A stretch of DNA of 64,000 nucleotides from Himantopus leucocephalus. Taxonomy: Eukaryota; Chordata; Aves; Charadriiformes; Recurvirostridae. The stretch spans positions 16,325,324 to 16,389,323 of the forward strand of contig RSEF01000005.1 in NCBI GenBank assembly GCA_003993805.1. Reading direction: 5' to 3'. Every line of letters starts with the position of its first letter. The stretch's first letter is position 1. Shown here one piece after another: positions 38,395-51,680 of this stretch. Below the pieces are notes generated by a model. The model was given only the letters and a program-made list of their open reading frames with translations, did not search any database and had not been told where the DNA came from. A program made the position numbers and the translations under genes.

Positions 38395-39280
38395 TATCAT
38401 CAGCTCAAACACAACAAGGCTAAAGCAGAACTCTTAGCCTCACCACCCCATTCCACTTCTTTCTTTCTCTACCCCTAGGGAAAACACTGCTTGTTTGATT
38501 ACGATTCAGGCTTGTAGTGCGGGTGTCACCTTTGACTCAGGCTGTCTTCAGATCCCTACAACTTGGTTGTACTGGTACCTTTTAGATGTTTTCTTTATCA
38601 TACCTCTAAGATAATGGTTTTCCTATCCACCCACAGGGCTAAAATTTCATGTCTAATTTTAGCTAGATATCATGTATCTAAATTAATTCAGCATCATCTC
38701 TTTCACTTTGATAAATACATTCTTGCCCCACTGCTGGAAATTCAAAATAGGTATCAGATCATCATTGCAATATCATTTTCTTAGCTTTCCACTTTGACCA
38801 CTCCTTCCATGCCTCCATTCTCTCTCTTTTTAATACTATATCTAACATGAACTAGCTGTTTTCACTTCTAGACAACTTGTATCCCCTTCTGTAACCAATC
38901 TAGGATCTCTTCCTTTGTCCTTTGAGGTTGACCTCTGTCTGTGACCAGCCTCCAAAGCCAGGTTCCACCATCCACTCATTAAATATCCAGGCAAACGCTT
39001 CTGTGCTCTTAAAACACTCCCCCTACATTTGGAAAAGCATCATTGTTAATGACGGAGATACATCATCATTTTTCTTCAGCTTCTTCCTGAAAACTGTTCT
39101 TTGCTGTGATACTTGACAACAGCTTGGACTTCCTCATCACAGGGTTGCCAACAGTTGCTTTGTGTTTTGGATTGTAAGCTGACTAGGGCATAGACTCTGT
39201 TTTTGTCCCATTCTTGTCCAGCACAGCAAGGTCTTCTCCACGACTAGATTGCCTTTGTGCTACGATACTATGAAGACATC
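38395..39280 (+). mobile_element. Ancient L2/CR1-L3-type LINE, 3' segment
   Basis: Several words follow the order known from the 3' part of old L2/L3-type LINEs of amniotes: CATCAGCTCAAACACAACAA with CTAAAGCAGAACTC near 38400, GGTGTCACCTTTGACTCAGG near 38523, CTTCTTCCTGAAAACTGTTC near 39080 and the tail GATTGTAAGCTGACTAGGGC near 39173. That tail corresponds to the family's 'gattgtaagctc..ggggcagggac' end. Frameshifts and divergence are extensive, so no protein is coded. Confidence 0.55.
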
Positions 39281-40044
39281 ACTTAAAACAGCAACAAGGA
39301 CTCTTTTGGTGATGATTTCTCCCTCCCATCTGGTGGATTATGCTACAACTTATTAAAGGGTGCCCTTGCCCAAGCCCTAGAGAGCTTTGAGAAATAACTC
39401 ACAGAGCTCTCACTGAGGCAGGGCAGCTACATGCTACCTCCAAAGCAGGACTGTAACAAAAGAAACAGGCTGGCTCTGAGCTATGTCTGGAAAAATGATG
39501 TTAAAGAAAGATAATTGGCACAGAGAACACCAGGACCATGCATTACCAGGTATTTATGGCAAAATAACAGAAAAAAAACCCCACCCAAACAAACACACCA
39601 GTAATGATCTGTAAAGAATGAAAAGCTGCCTGTAAGCCTTTAGCAAGAATAGTGTGAAATACTAAAATTCTTGCCAGAAGGGATTGCCCGCAGCAGCCCA
39701 TCACTATACATCCCAGCGTGGGTATGCAGCTCCTGTTTTCTCAACCTTATAGATGGAAGATAATTTATAAGACATTCACAGCTACACAAATTAGGTCCTC
39801 TGGGGCAATACGAATGTATTTATTATTATAAAAGTGTTAAATCGATAGAGATCTTTAGATGAAAGCTCATACTGCAACACAAAGTATTTCAGGTCAGTAT
39901 TATAAATGCAAAATTAAGAGTAAGAGGAAATACTCTCTGGTGCTCTAGGACTGGTAGTCAATTCACACAGCTTCTTGTTTTTGGTCAGGCAATAGGTTTG
40001 TTCATCAGGGCATGCAATCAGCTGCCTGTTAGGGAACAAGTTAA

Positions 40045-40300
40045 TCCAGGGTAATGATAGGACAAGGGCTAATGGTTTTAAACTGAAAGAGGGTAGATTC
40101 AGACTAGATATAAGGAAGAAAATTTTCACAATGAGGGTGGTGAAACAGTGGAAGAGGTTGCCCAGAAAGGTGGTAGATGCCTCATCCCTGGAAACAATCA
40201 AGGTATGGTTGGATGGGGCTCTGAGCAACCTGATCTAGTGGAAAGTGTCACTGCTTATTGCAAGGGGGGTGGACTAGATGGGACACCACTGGGTGATTTT
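40045..40300 (+). mobile_element. CR1 LINE fragment, 3' region
   Basis: The stretch TGATAGGACAAGGGCTAATG, TTTTAAACTGAAAGAGGGTA, AGGTTGCCCAGAAAGGTGGT, CATCCCTGGAAACAATCAAG and TTGGATGGGGCTCTGAGCAA is the CR1 3'-end consensus in sense. It is 5' truncated. The final ATTCTATGATT repeats are absent or degraded after GTGGACTAGATGG. Confidence 0.9.
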
Positions 40301-41214
40301 CTAGGACTTTTACTATGTTAGACTGGATATTCATATGGCACTGGCTAGCTTTTAAGATGCACAACTTCAGGTGTGCACTCCAGCAAGATGGAAAACTCAG
40401 ATGCAGCTATATACAGAGAGATACACACAAAGGCAAGAAAAATCAGGAGAGTTCCTGCTTGCTTCCTTTATGCTCAAAAGTTTACTGTTTTGTGATGCCT
40501 ATGGGTAAGATATTTCATGAAATGATGACACCTGCTGAGAAGCTCAACTACTCTGTTATATCACTTAATAGTTGATTATTATATGAAAATCATGAGCATA
40601 ATTATAAAACTGGGGAACATGGCATGGATCAAGACATTTTGGAGTTGATGTAGATGTCTAAGCAATTACCAAGGCAAGGGACACAAGTCAGGTAGGAATC
40701 TCCTTTATAAAAACAGGTAAGTTTTTAGTTCTTTTCTGTCCATATGTTTATTAGTGCTCACATCTGCAAAAACTTGAACTTTGGCCACAGAATCAAACAC
40801 AAATGGAAACGGCTGCACCACAAAAGGCATGTGCTAGGCACTGCCACCAATCTTGATGAACTCTGAACCATCTCACAGTAACCCATAATCCCTGGCAGAT
40901 TATTCACGAGAAACTAACTACTTTTGACCAATTCAATTCAATTGAGCTAGAAAACTCATTACATTTCAAAGCTCTGGTGAATCAACAAGGGATCTGTCTG
41001 GAATGGCAGACGGATGAAGAAGAACCTCTAGAAGAAACAAGCCTTAGTGATTCCTCTGTCATGCTACCACCCTACTTGCAAAATGTCCTTCCATATGTAT
41101 ATATGAATGGATATATGCGTAGCAGGGAAGAGGTTAAAAACTGCCCAGCCCAGATTGACATGTGTAGCTCTTTGACAGCTTTTTCACTGCACTGTTTTCT
41201 ATTGATTAAATAAT

Positions 41215-41465
41215 CTCTATCAGATATTAAGCCCCTTGTTATTGGTGCAGCTTATAAATTATTCAGAAGTTATATAAATTCTTATGGCGGGCATGAATTT
41301 TTAAACCCTAATTTGGCACCAGGCCGGGAATTCTATTTTTTTTTTTCCTCGCCTGCAAGAAAATGTGCATGCGTTAATTTTTTTTTTTCCAAAAGACAAT
41401 TTTAACTCCAGTCTGCTTGTTTGAATGGAGATTGTATTTGATTGCTCATTACATTTGGACATGAA
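41215..41465. promoter_or_regulatory. Candidate conserved noncoding block
   Basis: This is AT-rich unique sequence with homeodomain-like words (AAATTATTCAG, GCGTTAATTTTT) and two poly(T) runs (around 41336-41348 and 41379-41390). It is a texture-based call only. Confidence 0.25.
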
Positions 41466-42764
41466 CAGGTTAGGGCTTTTGGGGAAAAGAGAGATAGTAG
41501 GAGATTACGCTGTTCGTTCTATACCTTTGATTTATTGGGGACAATAGGTGTTTTGAAAAGTGCCTTCATGGTGTGTAGTCATGCATGCCAAGGCATTGCA
41601 GCAGCCATCCTATTTGTGCACACCATATGAAATGGATCCAGCCAGAGGGATCCTCAGCACAGAATGGGCAGAGCTGACACAACACCTTCAGTTCTGCTAG
41701 TGACCATATAATTTTGTGTTTTACTCGAGAGCTAAGTGGCCTTTTCTTTAACAACTAGGGCCCAGACACACACAACGTTGCCTACCAAAGCCTGAAAAAG
41801 AAATTAGGCACGTTATTATACCCTGGGTCTGGAGCTACATCTCCCCTTGACCTTTGCTCACGTCACAGAATTACTCTGCTTTGGGCCTGTTTCCTCCCAA
41901 GCCCAGCATCATGGCCTGGATGGTACGCAGGTGCACGTCAGGCAGTGAGCAGAAGATACAGTCTGTTTTTTGGGTAGAGCTTATTAAGACCGTGTTGCAC
42001 AGGGTGTAGTATTAATCAGCACCACCACCTCTGTGCAAGCCCTGCTTTGTGCCAGGCTGGCATCCCTCCTGCAAGCGGTGACACCTGCCCTTGGCGCAGC
42101 ATCCCCTCCCCTTCCCCTGGCCTCTATCCAGCTCCTCGTCTCCAGGCCCATCCTTGACTCAAAAGCTCACGTGTGCTGGCTCCACTCCTACAGCTGACTG
42201 GCTTTCCCTCAGCTACACATGCTCGTAATTCATGACAGTACTAAAACAAGTCAACAGCAGAAGAAAAGGGGTCAAAGTAGCTGGTTATGAATATTTCTCT
42301 TAATTCTAATAAAGTCTCAGGTGGAACATCATTTTGTCTTCCAATCCTGTTCTATTTTCCTTTCCTGTATGCACAGCATCTGACACCCCACAACCAGACT
42401 ACCAAGAAGCATACCTACCATGGAATTAATTTTCAGCATTGAGCCCTTGGAGCCACTCCAATTTTCTGAATCCTCCTTTTGCCTTCAGACACGTTTCCCC
42501 ACAGATGGATCAAATGTCAAAGTCCTGGGCTACCAATAACAGAAGAACACGCAGAACCCCTTTTTCTCTTTCTTGCCTCCTCTGGCACCTCACAATTAGT
42601 TTTCAACAAAAATAAACAGAATTACAGGAAAACCCTGCAGGAGAGGACTGGCAGCATGAATGCCTCTGCAGACACCACCAGAGTTTTAAGTCTTTGACTC
42701 CTCCTGTCAGCGGATTTTGTACAAGTCAGAAACGTGAGATATGCATGAGTAAGAGGACATTTTA

Positions 42765-42845
42765 ATTTTGTTATCTATCTGGCTCATTGGGAAGCACCTT
42801 CACCTCTGAAATCAGGAGGTGGTGTGCTGTGTACATTGCAATGAG
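42765..42845 (+). mobile_element. Possible tRNA-derived SINE remnant
   Basis: GGCTCATTGGGAAGCACCTT, CACCTCTGAAATCAGGAGGT, GGTGTG resembles a tRNA-like SINE head ('agcactggcctctgaatcaggaggtcgtgggttcg'). It has no recognisable tail and weak support. Confidence 0.3.
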
Positions 42846-43083
42846 GTTTGGGCACTTGCCCAGTGATAGCACTGTACTGTAGAATGATGAGAAAGGGACT
42901 TGTAGTGCTTAGAAAAAGAGCTGGTGGCACATTTCAGAGAACAATATTTTGATGTCCACTCCTTCTCTCAAAACAGGTTATTGTTTAAAATGCTGATCAA
43001 GTTGGACAACATAGAGATTTAAAATAAATGCTCCCATAAAATCTGAAAATCTGAAATCTCAAGTGTGAAGATCTGAAAATTAA

Positions 43084-43170
43084 TAGATATAAATCTATAC
43101 ATATATACACAAGTATCTGTATGCACCTATAAACAGAAATTTACAGATATATATATATACACACAGACAT
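43084..43170. repeat. AT-rich simple tract with (AT)n
   Basis: A low-complexity TATA/CATA-rich stretch includes ATATATATATATA at 43147-43159 followed by CACACA. Confidence 0.75.
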
Positions 43171-44529
43171 TGATGGAAAGGGAATCACAAAATAATAGTA
43201 TAAATATCTGAAAGAAAAGGACATGGAGTCCTCCTAGGATGTCTTTACTCTATCTCATTTCCATTCCCTGCCAAACCCTCAATAATTTAAGCTAAATAGC
43301 TAATCAAATGAGATCAAACGGATAATGCCACCCCTGTTGGGAGTCTGCAGCAAAACTGTATCAGTCAGCTTTATCCCTTTTGGAAAGGGAAGGTCCATCT
43401 CCTGTGGACTAGATGATGGCACTTAGGTTGCCACGTTAACAGCTCCTCCAACAGTGGGACAATTGCTTTTCTAAGATCAAAAGGAAAGCTGAATTTACTG
43501 CATAAAATGCAGTAAATGTACGTATCAGAGATTTAAGAATGAAGCATAAGATTGCTTCCTAGAAAATATCTGAGCCAACCACTTCACTCATGAAGGACAG
43601 GGCTTTGCATGTTTCCTCTTATTTAATCCTCAACAAGTCTGCTAATGAGAACCTCCCGCTCATTCACAGTGGTAGTGCTGCTAACAGTGTATGAACTCTG
43701 TCTTCCTCTCTGGTTGCTACACAAACTCCGTCTAGGTCCAGTTTAGGAAAGACCTTTTCTACACATAGCACAGAGAGAAGAGGACCATCACCCAGGTTCA
43801 CACAGTGCATTTGCAATGCAGGAACCATATGACCAAAGGAGCGTTTCCCCTCCAATATGCATTACAGAACACACCAAAACTTTGTTATCAGCTTTGTTAT
43901 CACTTTGCGCATTCCCTTAGTTTATTCACATTTCCCTAAAATTCCTGACTGTCTGAACTTGGTTAGTCAAAATGACTGGTGCACACATAAATTTTGGTAG
44001 CTCATTGATCATTCCCTATTATGAACCAGCAATAAGAGTTCTTAAACAACTCTGGGCTTACCCCATACCAGGCTACGTTAACTCATTCTCGATCTTTAAA
44101 ATGGGCCTCCCCTTCCTGGCTGTTTTTTCTATTCACATTACATGACGGGAGAAGGAAGCATAGATTGTCTATAGCTATTTCTAAACTACTTATTACTGTG
44201 GACTTCCAGTCTTGCTTGAAGGCCATCAGTGTGACCATACAACAAATACAAAATAGTTCAACTAACAGTAATACTGCTATTTTAGCCAAAAAAAAGGTAT
44301 ATCTGAGGTGGTATATCAGCACACATACAGAAAGCCACAGTGCAGCTGTGTTTTCCCCTATGCACCTAGAAATGTAGTCTACCATCTTACTAAATAGGAC
44401 AACTCAAAATGCTGGATAAAGATCTGGAAGTCTTAGAGCTCATAGCCATCTCCACCTCTCCACCCATCTTGGTAAAAAAAACCCCACCAAAACAAACAGA
44501 AAATGACTGCTAGGCTAACACACAAATGC

Positions 44530-44790
44530 TAACAGATTTTTATTATTATTTTTTAAAACTCATTTTCAGTGTTAAATAAACTGTGGAAAAAGGATTTGAT
44601 TCATGGTCGCATTAGGAATCTATTCAACCAAAGCCCCTTGTCACAAATTAAATCATAAACCAAAAGTCAAACATGATTTGTGAAATTAACATTTATCGAG
44701 GAAATACTCCCCAGCGCTGCATCGTGATTAGACTCTGGCATCTGAAATATCACCCATAATTCACAAGCTCCTCTGAAACCATGCCACTAC
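44530..44790. promoter_or_regulatory. Candidate conserved noncoding element
   Basis: This is unique AT-rich sequence with several factor-like words (GTTAAATAAACTG, TTGTCACAAATTAAATCATAA in part, AAATTAACATTTATCGAGG, CATCGTGATTAGACTC) and no repeat signature. It looks like a typical deep intronic conserved element. Not verified by alignment. Confidence 0.35.
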
Positions 44791-46557
44791 CGTTACTGCT
44801 GAGATGGCATTCATGATGGAAAGGTGCTGTCACAACCAGAGAGCAATCCCTTTTTTGATGCTGGTGAGAACTAGAGGTCACTGCCTCTTATTATTTGGGA
44901 AAGTACATGCATACACACTTCTCAGCCCCCACACACCTGTAACCCTTTGCCCCTCCACAGGCACTCTCTTCCTTATCTTAGATTTCTACTTTTGAACACA
45001 GAGGCTTGGGAGAAGCTCTGCATTGTGCCCTTTCTTTAAAACAGTGACTAATAAACAATGAAACGTAATTAACAGTCATTGGCTCTTTCACAGAATCAGC
45101 GTCTTTCAGCAGAGGGATTCAGTGCCTTTGTGGGGAGATGCAGACAGCTCAATCTTACTGGCAGAGGAGTTACAGCACAAAGAAGACTTAGGGACTGTTA
45201 AAGGCTAAACGGTCACTGGCAAAGCACACTTTGGAGCCCAAGATTTTTTAGAAGCCAGGACATCCAGATATAGCTTAAAGATATGGGATGCTTCCCTTGT
45301 CAAGGTGATTTTCAGCAGGAAGATATTTTCCTGCCAAGGAATGCAGTCATTTTTTTGGGAATCTTGGTGTAAGACCATCCCCACCGCTCTGAACACTAGG
45401 TATTTTTCACAGGGAGCAATATAGCCCCCAGATCTTTTGGGGTAAAGAAGGAGAGCTCAGCTCAGCTGCTGGCTTCATAGGCATTCAGAGCAAGAAGAAA
45501 GCTGCAGCACCTCTATAACCCATCCCCTCACTCCAAGTGATGATCACGGCCTTTCTTCTTCATGTATTCGTGCATTGTCACCACCACTCAAGTATACTAT
45601 ACCTACCTGGAACACATTGGCTGTGTGCTGTGTTTATGCAAGTGTGCGTGTGTTTATGTGTGCGTATACATAAGACTACACAACATACAAATAAACAAGG
45701 ATCACAAAGAAGAATATTCCCTCTCTCTTAACCAAAAGAAAGCCTGGGGCCTTATCCCACCCGCTTTTAAATCAGAATACAGACAAATGTACTCTTTCAA
45801 ATGGTGCCTCTCTTTTCAGGATTAAAGGAGAACTTACTTACTGTAAAGCCTCATTTCCTTTTGCTGCCCTTCTCCTGCAGGCAGAGCAGGCTGCAACAGA
45901 TCTGGGCCTCTGTCCTCAGCTGGGGCAAACTGGGCTTAATGGACCCATGACTGTTTATGTCACTGAGGATAGAGCACTTGGCATGCAGCTCAGAGAACAT
46001 CTGAGCCAGCCTCCACCCAGTGCCTGCACAAGCTCCCTCTGGCAACCGCATTTCACCGTGGATGGCAGGCCCTGCCCCAAAGGAGCATGGGGAATCCAAA
46101 AGAAATTACTGCCTGCTCTAGTAAGCTAACCCTTAGGCACAGAGGCCTTACTTCTCGGAACAGGAATTCATTGCTCCAGTAACAAGACTGGCTGAATAGT
46201 CCATGAGGGACTGTTACCTCCATTCAGCACACTTTCTTTGGGTAAACAGTCATTCCCTTCTTGTGTTGTGACATTAAGGAGAGGTCATCAATGGATGGTG
46301 GTTTTTAAAAATAGTTTAATTTTTTTCAACCACTCTCTTCTACTTGAAATAACCTGTTAAAAAGCTGAAAATAAGGCTGAGTTCCCTACTGGGTTGCCCT
46401 TTTCCATTTGGAGAACATTGATTTTTTTTTTCCTGTTGTGCCAAGATTAATGTGGTCTGTTTGTTTGACAACAGATTCAACATATCTAGTGCCCTGTCAA
46501 GCTAAAACGACTCTGTCTGTGGACAACATCCCTGTCTGGCACTGGCAATGATCTGAA

Positions 46558-46584
46558 NAAAAAAAAAAAAAAAAAAAAAAAAAA
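46558..46584. repeat. Poly(A) run preceded by a single N
   Basis: One N is followed by 26 A. This is probably a homopolymer that the assembler could not size, so the real length is uncertain. Confidence 0.85.
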
Positions 46585-47026
46585 GGCTTTGCTACTTAAC
46601 TGTTACCGCAGAACCATCAGGAGATTTCAGCAGCCCTTAAAACCAAAAATTGTTATGGATGGGGCAAATTTAAAATATTGTTAGTGAGAGTCAAATGAAA
46701 ACTATTAGGCAAGGGAGGTTATCCAAATTATCTACTGTAACAATCTGCTACAGTTTTGATTCAAAATGGTTCCAGATATTACAGGTAAAAACCTTCCTCC
46801 CCTCTTGCTGTTTGATAGAAACTGTTTGTTTGTCCTCTCTCCTCCATTTTAAGTAAGAAAAGAAACAGCAGATAAATAAAGTACAGAAAAGAAAATGAGA
46901 AAAGCCAAGGAAATAAGGAGTGTTCCTTCCTCATCCAAGTACCAAATATCACACGGACAGCAGCTGAGGGTGAAGACATACCTTGCTCCATTCTTTCAGA
47001 AATGTTACCAAGTTCCAAAACCTTCA

Positions 47027-47065
47027 CCTCCCTCCCTTCCTTCCTCCTTCCCTTCCCCTTTCTCT
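47027..47065 (-). promoter_or_regulatory. G-run tract just inside the intron after the helix-C exon donor
   Basis: On the transcript strand, positions about 22-60 past the donor read as repeated GGG/GGGG and GGAAGG clusters. G triplets close to a 5' splice site are known intronic splicing enhancers, and the donor here (GTAGGT) is atypical. The functional link is inferred. Confidence 0.35.
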
Positions 47066-47086
47066 GGCAAAAGCCAGTAATACCTA

Positions 47087-47200
<114 letters not shown>

Positions 47201-47689
47201 TTAGAAGCTCGATCTTAGAATACATTAGATATCGTCACACATTTTCTTCCCATTTATCCATTTTCCACTCTGCTTTATATGCAGTGGATATGGCAACTTA
47301 TAACAATGTATCATATTTAGCACTCATGTAATTTAAGGAAAATTCAATTTATTCAGCCTCAGCACTCCCTGCCCTGCAGAACCGAAAACTAGCAAAATTT
47401 CAAGGCTGAAAGAAAAGTATCAAATCTACCAAAGGGAATTAGCTGTAGGAGTTATATGAGCATTCAAGGCTGTTCCTGCCTCACAATTCAAAGCCAATGA
47501 CATATTCTCAAAGCACAGAAACTCTAAGGTGTCACTTAGGGCTTTCCTGACCTCCCACAGGCACAGGTTTGGCCATGCTGCACTACATGTTGCATACTCC
47601 ATTAAAATTAGAAAATCCCCATCCTGAAGAACTTGCAGTGTATTCAGGAGAGACAAAGAGTGGAAGACAGACAGCAATGTGATTTTATA

Positions 47690-47830
47690 ACTGCAGAACT
47701 GAGGCACAGAAAGGGAAAGAAATATAAGGAGTGGCATAAGAAGTACAAGGCACAACAAGAAATTAAACCCGATTACTGGAGATGTAGTGTTCACAGCCTT
47801 AAGCATAAGACCGCGCTTTCTTTCAATTCC
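47690..47830 (-). mobile_element. Ancient MIR/CORE-SINE-like remnant
   Basis: ACTGAGGCACAGAAAGGGAA, later AAGAAATTAAACCCGATTAC and AGCATAAGACCGCGCTTTC, follows the antisense MIR layout ('actgaggcacagagagg ... gaattaaaccc ... accactagaccgcgctt'). Confidence 0.55.
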
Positions 47831-50800
47831 CAATCTGTCCGAGCACAGCTACTTCTAAGAGCATGTCTTCAACACGAAGTTAACAAGTTGTGACTAAGTC
47901 CCTGTAATTAGTGCAAGCCCTGTTCTCACCCAAAATTCCTAACATGACTGCCGTGGTGCTTTTAACTTGAATTTGCTAAGGGTATTCATTAGAGATGGAG
48001 TCAGTCCAATTCCTCAGCTGCTAGTAAAATTGCTCTGTGCTGCTCAAAGCCGCACTAACTGCTCTGATTTGACCTAGGCTAACTCGAAGGGAATTAATGT
48101 AGCACTGTGGAGACTGTAGATTACTGAAATAAACTCTGCAACAAGATGCAGTCCAAGCATTGCACAGTTGGGCATGACAAATTTCCAGGAATCCACAAAG
48201 GCAGGAAAAAGACCTAAAGAAGCAAACAAGGACAACTAGGTAGGTTATTTTCCAGTCCTTCAAATAAATTATTGTCCTGTAGCTGCTACACTAAAAAGAA
48301 AACATGAACAAACTACAAAACCATCCCTAAACATCTCCCCTGCAGCAATCAGATGAGTAATTAGGAACTTTCCGCAGTATACTTTTAGTTCTTGATGTCC
48401 TTTAATTTCCTGAGGTATCATCATCCTCTGCTAAGCCTGAACACAGACTTTTCCTGAATGCCAGGAAGATATTCGGCAGGAAATTAGAAAGTGGTAGTTT
48501 TCCAACGCTATGCAGAGGAGGACAATTTTCCAGCATGTCGGTTATCACTCCAGATCTCTCTTCCTCTACATCACCACACAAAAACAGCAAAAGCAACTCT
48601 CACACCACATCACCCTTGGCCTTCCTCGCATATCAAGATGGAGGAAAGGGTGTTCATACATGTGTCAGTCTTAGTCTTTCAAAGACACTTATCCCTCTCT
48701 GCAGAGTCAAAAGTCACGAGAGGTCCACTTCCACACTTGGGATCTCTGGAAATAGATCCATCGGAGAAGTGAGGAAGAGAAAAGTGTATCAGGAAGCTCT
48801 AATGGAATTAAGTGCGTATGTGCTCACGCATGTAAACATGTAAGTATGCAGTTCAGCACTGCCAGAACTGCTATGAATTTAGCGATAGGCAGTACTTGAT
48901 GGTGACAGCTCTGTTAGCATAACTTACTCACGACCAGCACTTAGATGAAAGTCGCTTATACAAAGAGGAAACCAAAGTTGGGTAGATTTCAACTGTACAG
49001 CTACTCCACAAAAAAAACAAGGGGAGATCTAGTTTATTCCATTTTTGTCTCCTCTTCAAAAAGACCTGTTACTCTTTTATCTTACAAGACATGCACTGAT
49101 ATTTGCAGAGGGCTTATTCAGCCCTATAATTGGTAAAGTTGGATTTGCTTCAAGAACGAGGAAAAACTAAACAGAAGAAGCACCCACTCCCATAACACTT
49201 CCAACAGTAGTGAGATTCACCATCAGCACCACGTACCACAGCTGCTCAGAAACTGGAACTCCAACAAAGTTCCCTTTGGATGGGGCAGACCAGCTATTTC
49301 ATGGGGAATGTGACCATTGCACTAGCTATGGCATGGATCATCCAACCCCGTTCTCCCTCCTCAGGAGAGTGAAAGATGCCTCCCTGCCTGTGAAAGATTA
49401 AATTCCCTGCAGATGGGCTGTCTAACTGCATTGGAGATTCAATTCTGAAAAACCTCTTGGTGGGCGTGGTGGCAATGTCCGTTCAGACCAAGTGAGTGAT
49501 GGATGGCAGCATCCAGTCAGGGGCCTGCGTGGTTACTGTCCTAAAGCATGAGAAGAGGCAGTGATTAGAGGGAGGGGATTCAGCTATGGCACTGCACGGC
49601 CTATGTTCAATAAGAGAAAATCAGACCAGAAAGAAAGTATCTACTTATTACCTACAGATTTATGTTAGAAACCAACTAAAAAGAAATAACCTGAGTTACT
49701 TTACTTTCATCATTTTAAGTGTGTGAGTGTGGAAGGTTCTGTGCGTATTTTTAACTTCCTGGGAACTAAATCCTGAGAGGAAATACAGTTTCAGAGGTCT
49801 TGATTTCAACCCCAAGTACGCAGAAAGCATCCAGCTTGATATGCCTGGCAGCATTTCACTACAACATATTCAGTTCAGTGGTGTGTTGCACCACTCCAGT
49901 GCAGGCAGCAGACAGCTTTCCACAGCCTGCTACCTCTTCTAGCTGCAAACCAAGGACATAACTAATCTACTCATCTCAGTAAGACTTTGTATAATCCTTC
50001 AGTGAAAAGGGGCTTTATGAAGGAAAAGTGTTGTTACTGTACTTCTCATAGTCTGGGCCTTGGCCCCGTGTAGAGGAGCAAGCTGCTAATAGCTGTATTA
50101 CTTCAAGAACTAGAGATTCCCAGCTCTCTAAACAGCAATCTGAGAAAGATCATCCTCAAAAATCTTACAGCACTGTCCTGTCTCTTTTTCCTTCCAACGA
50201 AAAACAACAGGTCACAAAAATGTGCAACGGACCACCTTCTCAAAATTACTACTGCAGCCATTACTAATGGGTGACTCTCCCGGTTCCTATTCATTTCTTA
50301 TATCCCCACAGAGAAGCCAGTAATTGATACGGGTTGGACAGAGACTGTACATCTCAATAGTGATTTTACTGATGCATGGCTCGGAAGGACCTAGCAGCCA
50401 CCACGTCATTAGAAAAGGAGAGGTATCTGAGCTCGCTGGCAAAATATAGGAGGCCTGAAATAGCACACAGCTTTGCCTTCTTCCCCAGACCTTTGCCAGC
50501 CCTTGGCATGCCTCTTTTGCGCATCCCTGTGCTTGCAAGCCACACAGTGCTGTCCAGCTCAGAGTTGGCAAGGCCAGGGGAATGGAGAAACCCTGCAGGG
50601 GTGTTTGCTTTAATGCAGATGCAATTATCAGAAAGCAGGCCATGCTCAGAATAGCCTGTCTAGGGAGGCTCAGAGACTGTGACAAACATGAAACATGGAG
50701 AAACATTTGCACAATAGTTAGAAAGGAAAAAAGTGAAGCTTTCTCTGTCACACAAACGCCAGGTCACGTCACAGTGTCCCTGCTACAGCCTGGGTTGCCT

Positions 50801-51662
50801 CATACCTCAGTAGGTTACTGATGCGCGGCTCTCCAAGCACCTTGGAGCTGGAGGAAAGAGCTGTGAAAGGCTGTGCAGGGCAAATGGAGACACATTGCTA
50901 GCTTGTAACCTTGCAGGTGCCAATTAGAGGTTTTAAAAATCTATGCAGGAGGCTGATTTGACAGGATGCTCCAGCAATTCAGCTAATGACAAAGTGCAAC
51001 ACGGGGGAGATGCAACCCTGAGAGGAATAATGTAAAACTCTGGTTCCGTCTCCTCCATCTCTACTTCACCCTCCTTCTCCCCCAGAGGAAATCGCATCTC
51101 TGTGGTTTAAGCCCAAGTCATCGGCACAGTCTTCACTGGTGACAAGTGCTCTGCTCTCTTGCCTTCAGACTCACAGACACACAGGGTGCCAATTCACCTA
51201 GAAGGCAAGGAGAGCAGGTTAAGGGAACCTGAAGGTTTGTCTCAGCAATAACGAAAGTTTCCTTTTCTCTGGTATTCATTTGCTCAATAACAATTGGGAC
51301 ACCCATCACCCATGGGCAGTGCTGTGAGAACTTGAAAAGTGAAGTGGACAGCTGTTTCATATTACCGGGATGTATTATATCTACCAAACCTGTACAAGCA
51401 CTATGCAACAGTCATTAATAGCAGTGTTTCTCAAAGAACACCTACGTCCAAAAAGTTGGGGGACAGCAGATGGCATTTGTCCTTAGATGCTTTGAATGAA
51501 GTTCACCAGCAGCACACCACAAAGCTCCCTCTTTCTCCATTGACATAAGTGCTTCCCATATTGCTCAAAACGCTGACCCAAGAAAGAAGTCTGGAGCTGT
51601 AGAAGTAGTGAGGGGCAATAAAGCCTGCAAGCTGCAAATGTGTTGTGCTGTTTTTCCTACTC

Positions 51663-51680
51663 NGGGGGGGGGGGGGGGGG
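51663..51680. repeat. Poly(G) run preceded by a single N
   Basis: One N is followed by 17 G. Poly(G) of this length is rare in vertebrate introns; the N marks an unresolved homopolymer edge. Confidence 0.85.
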
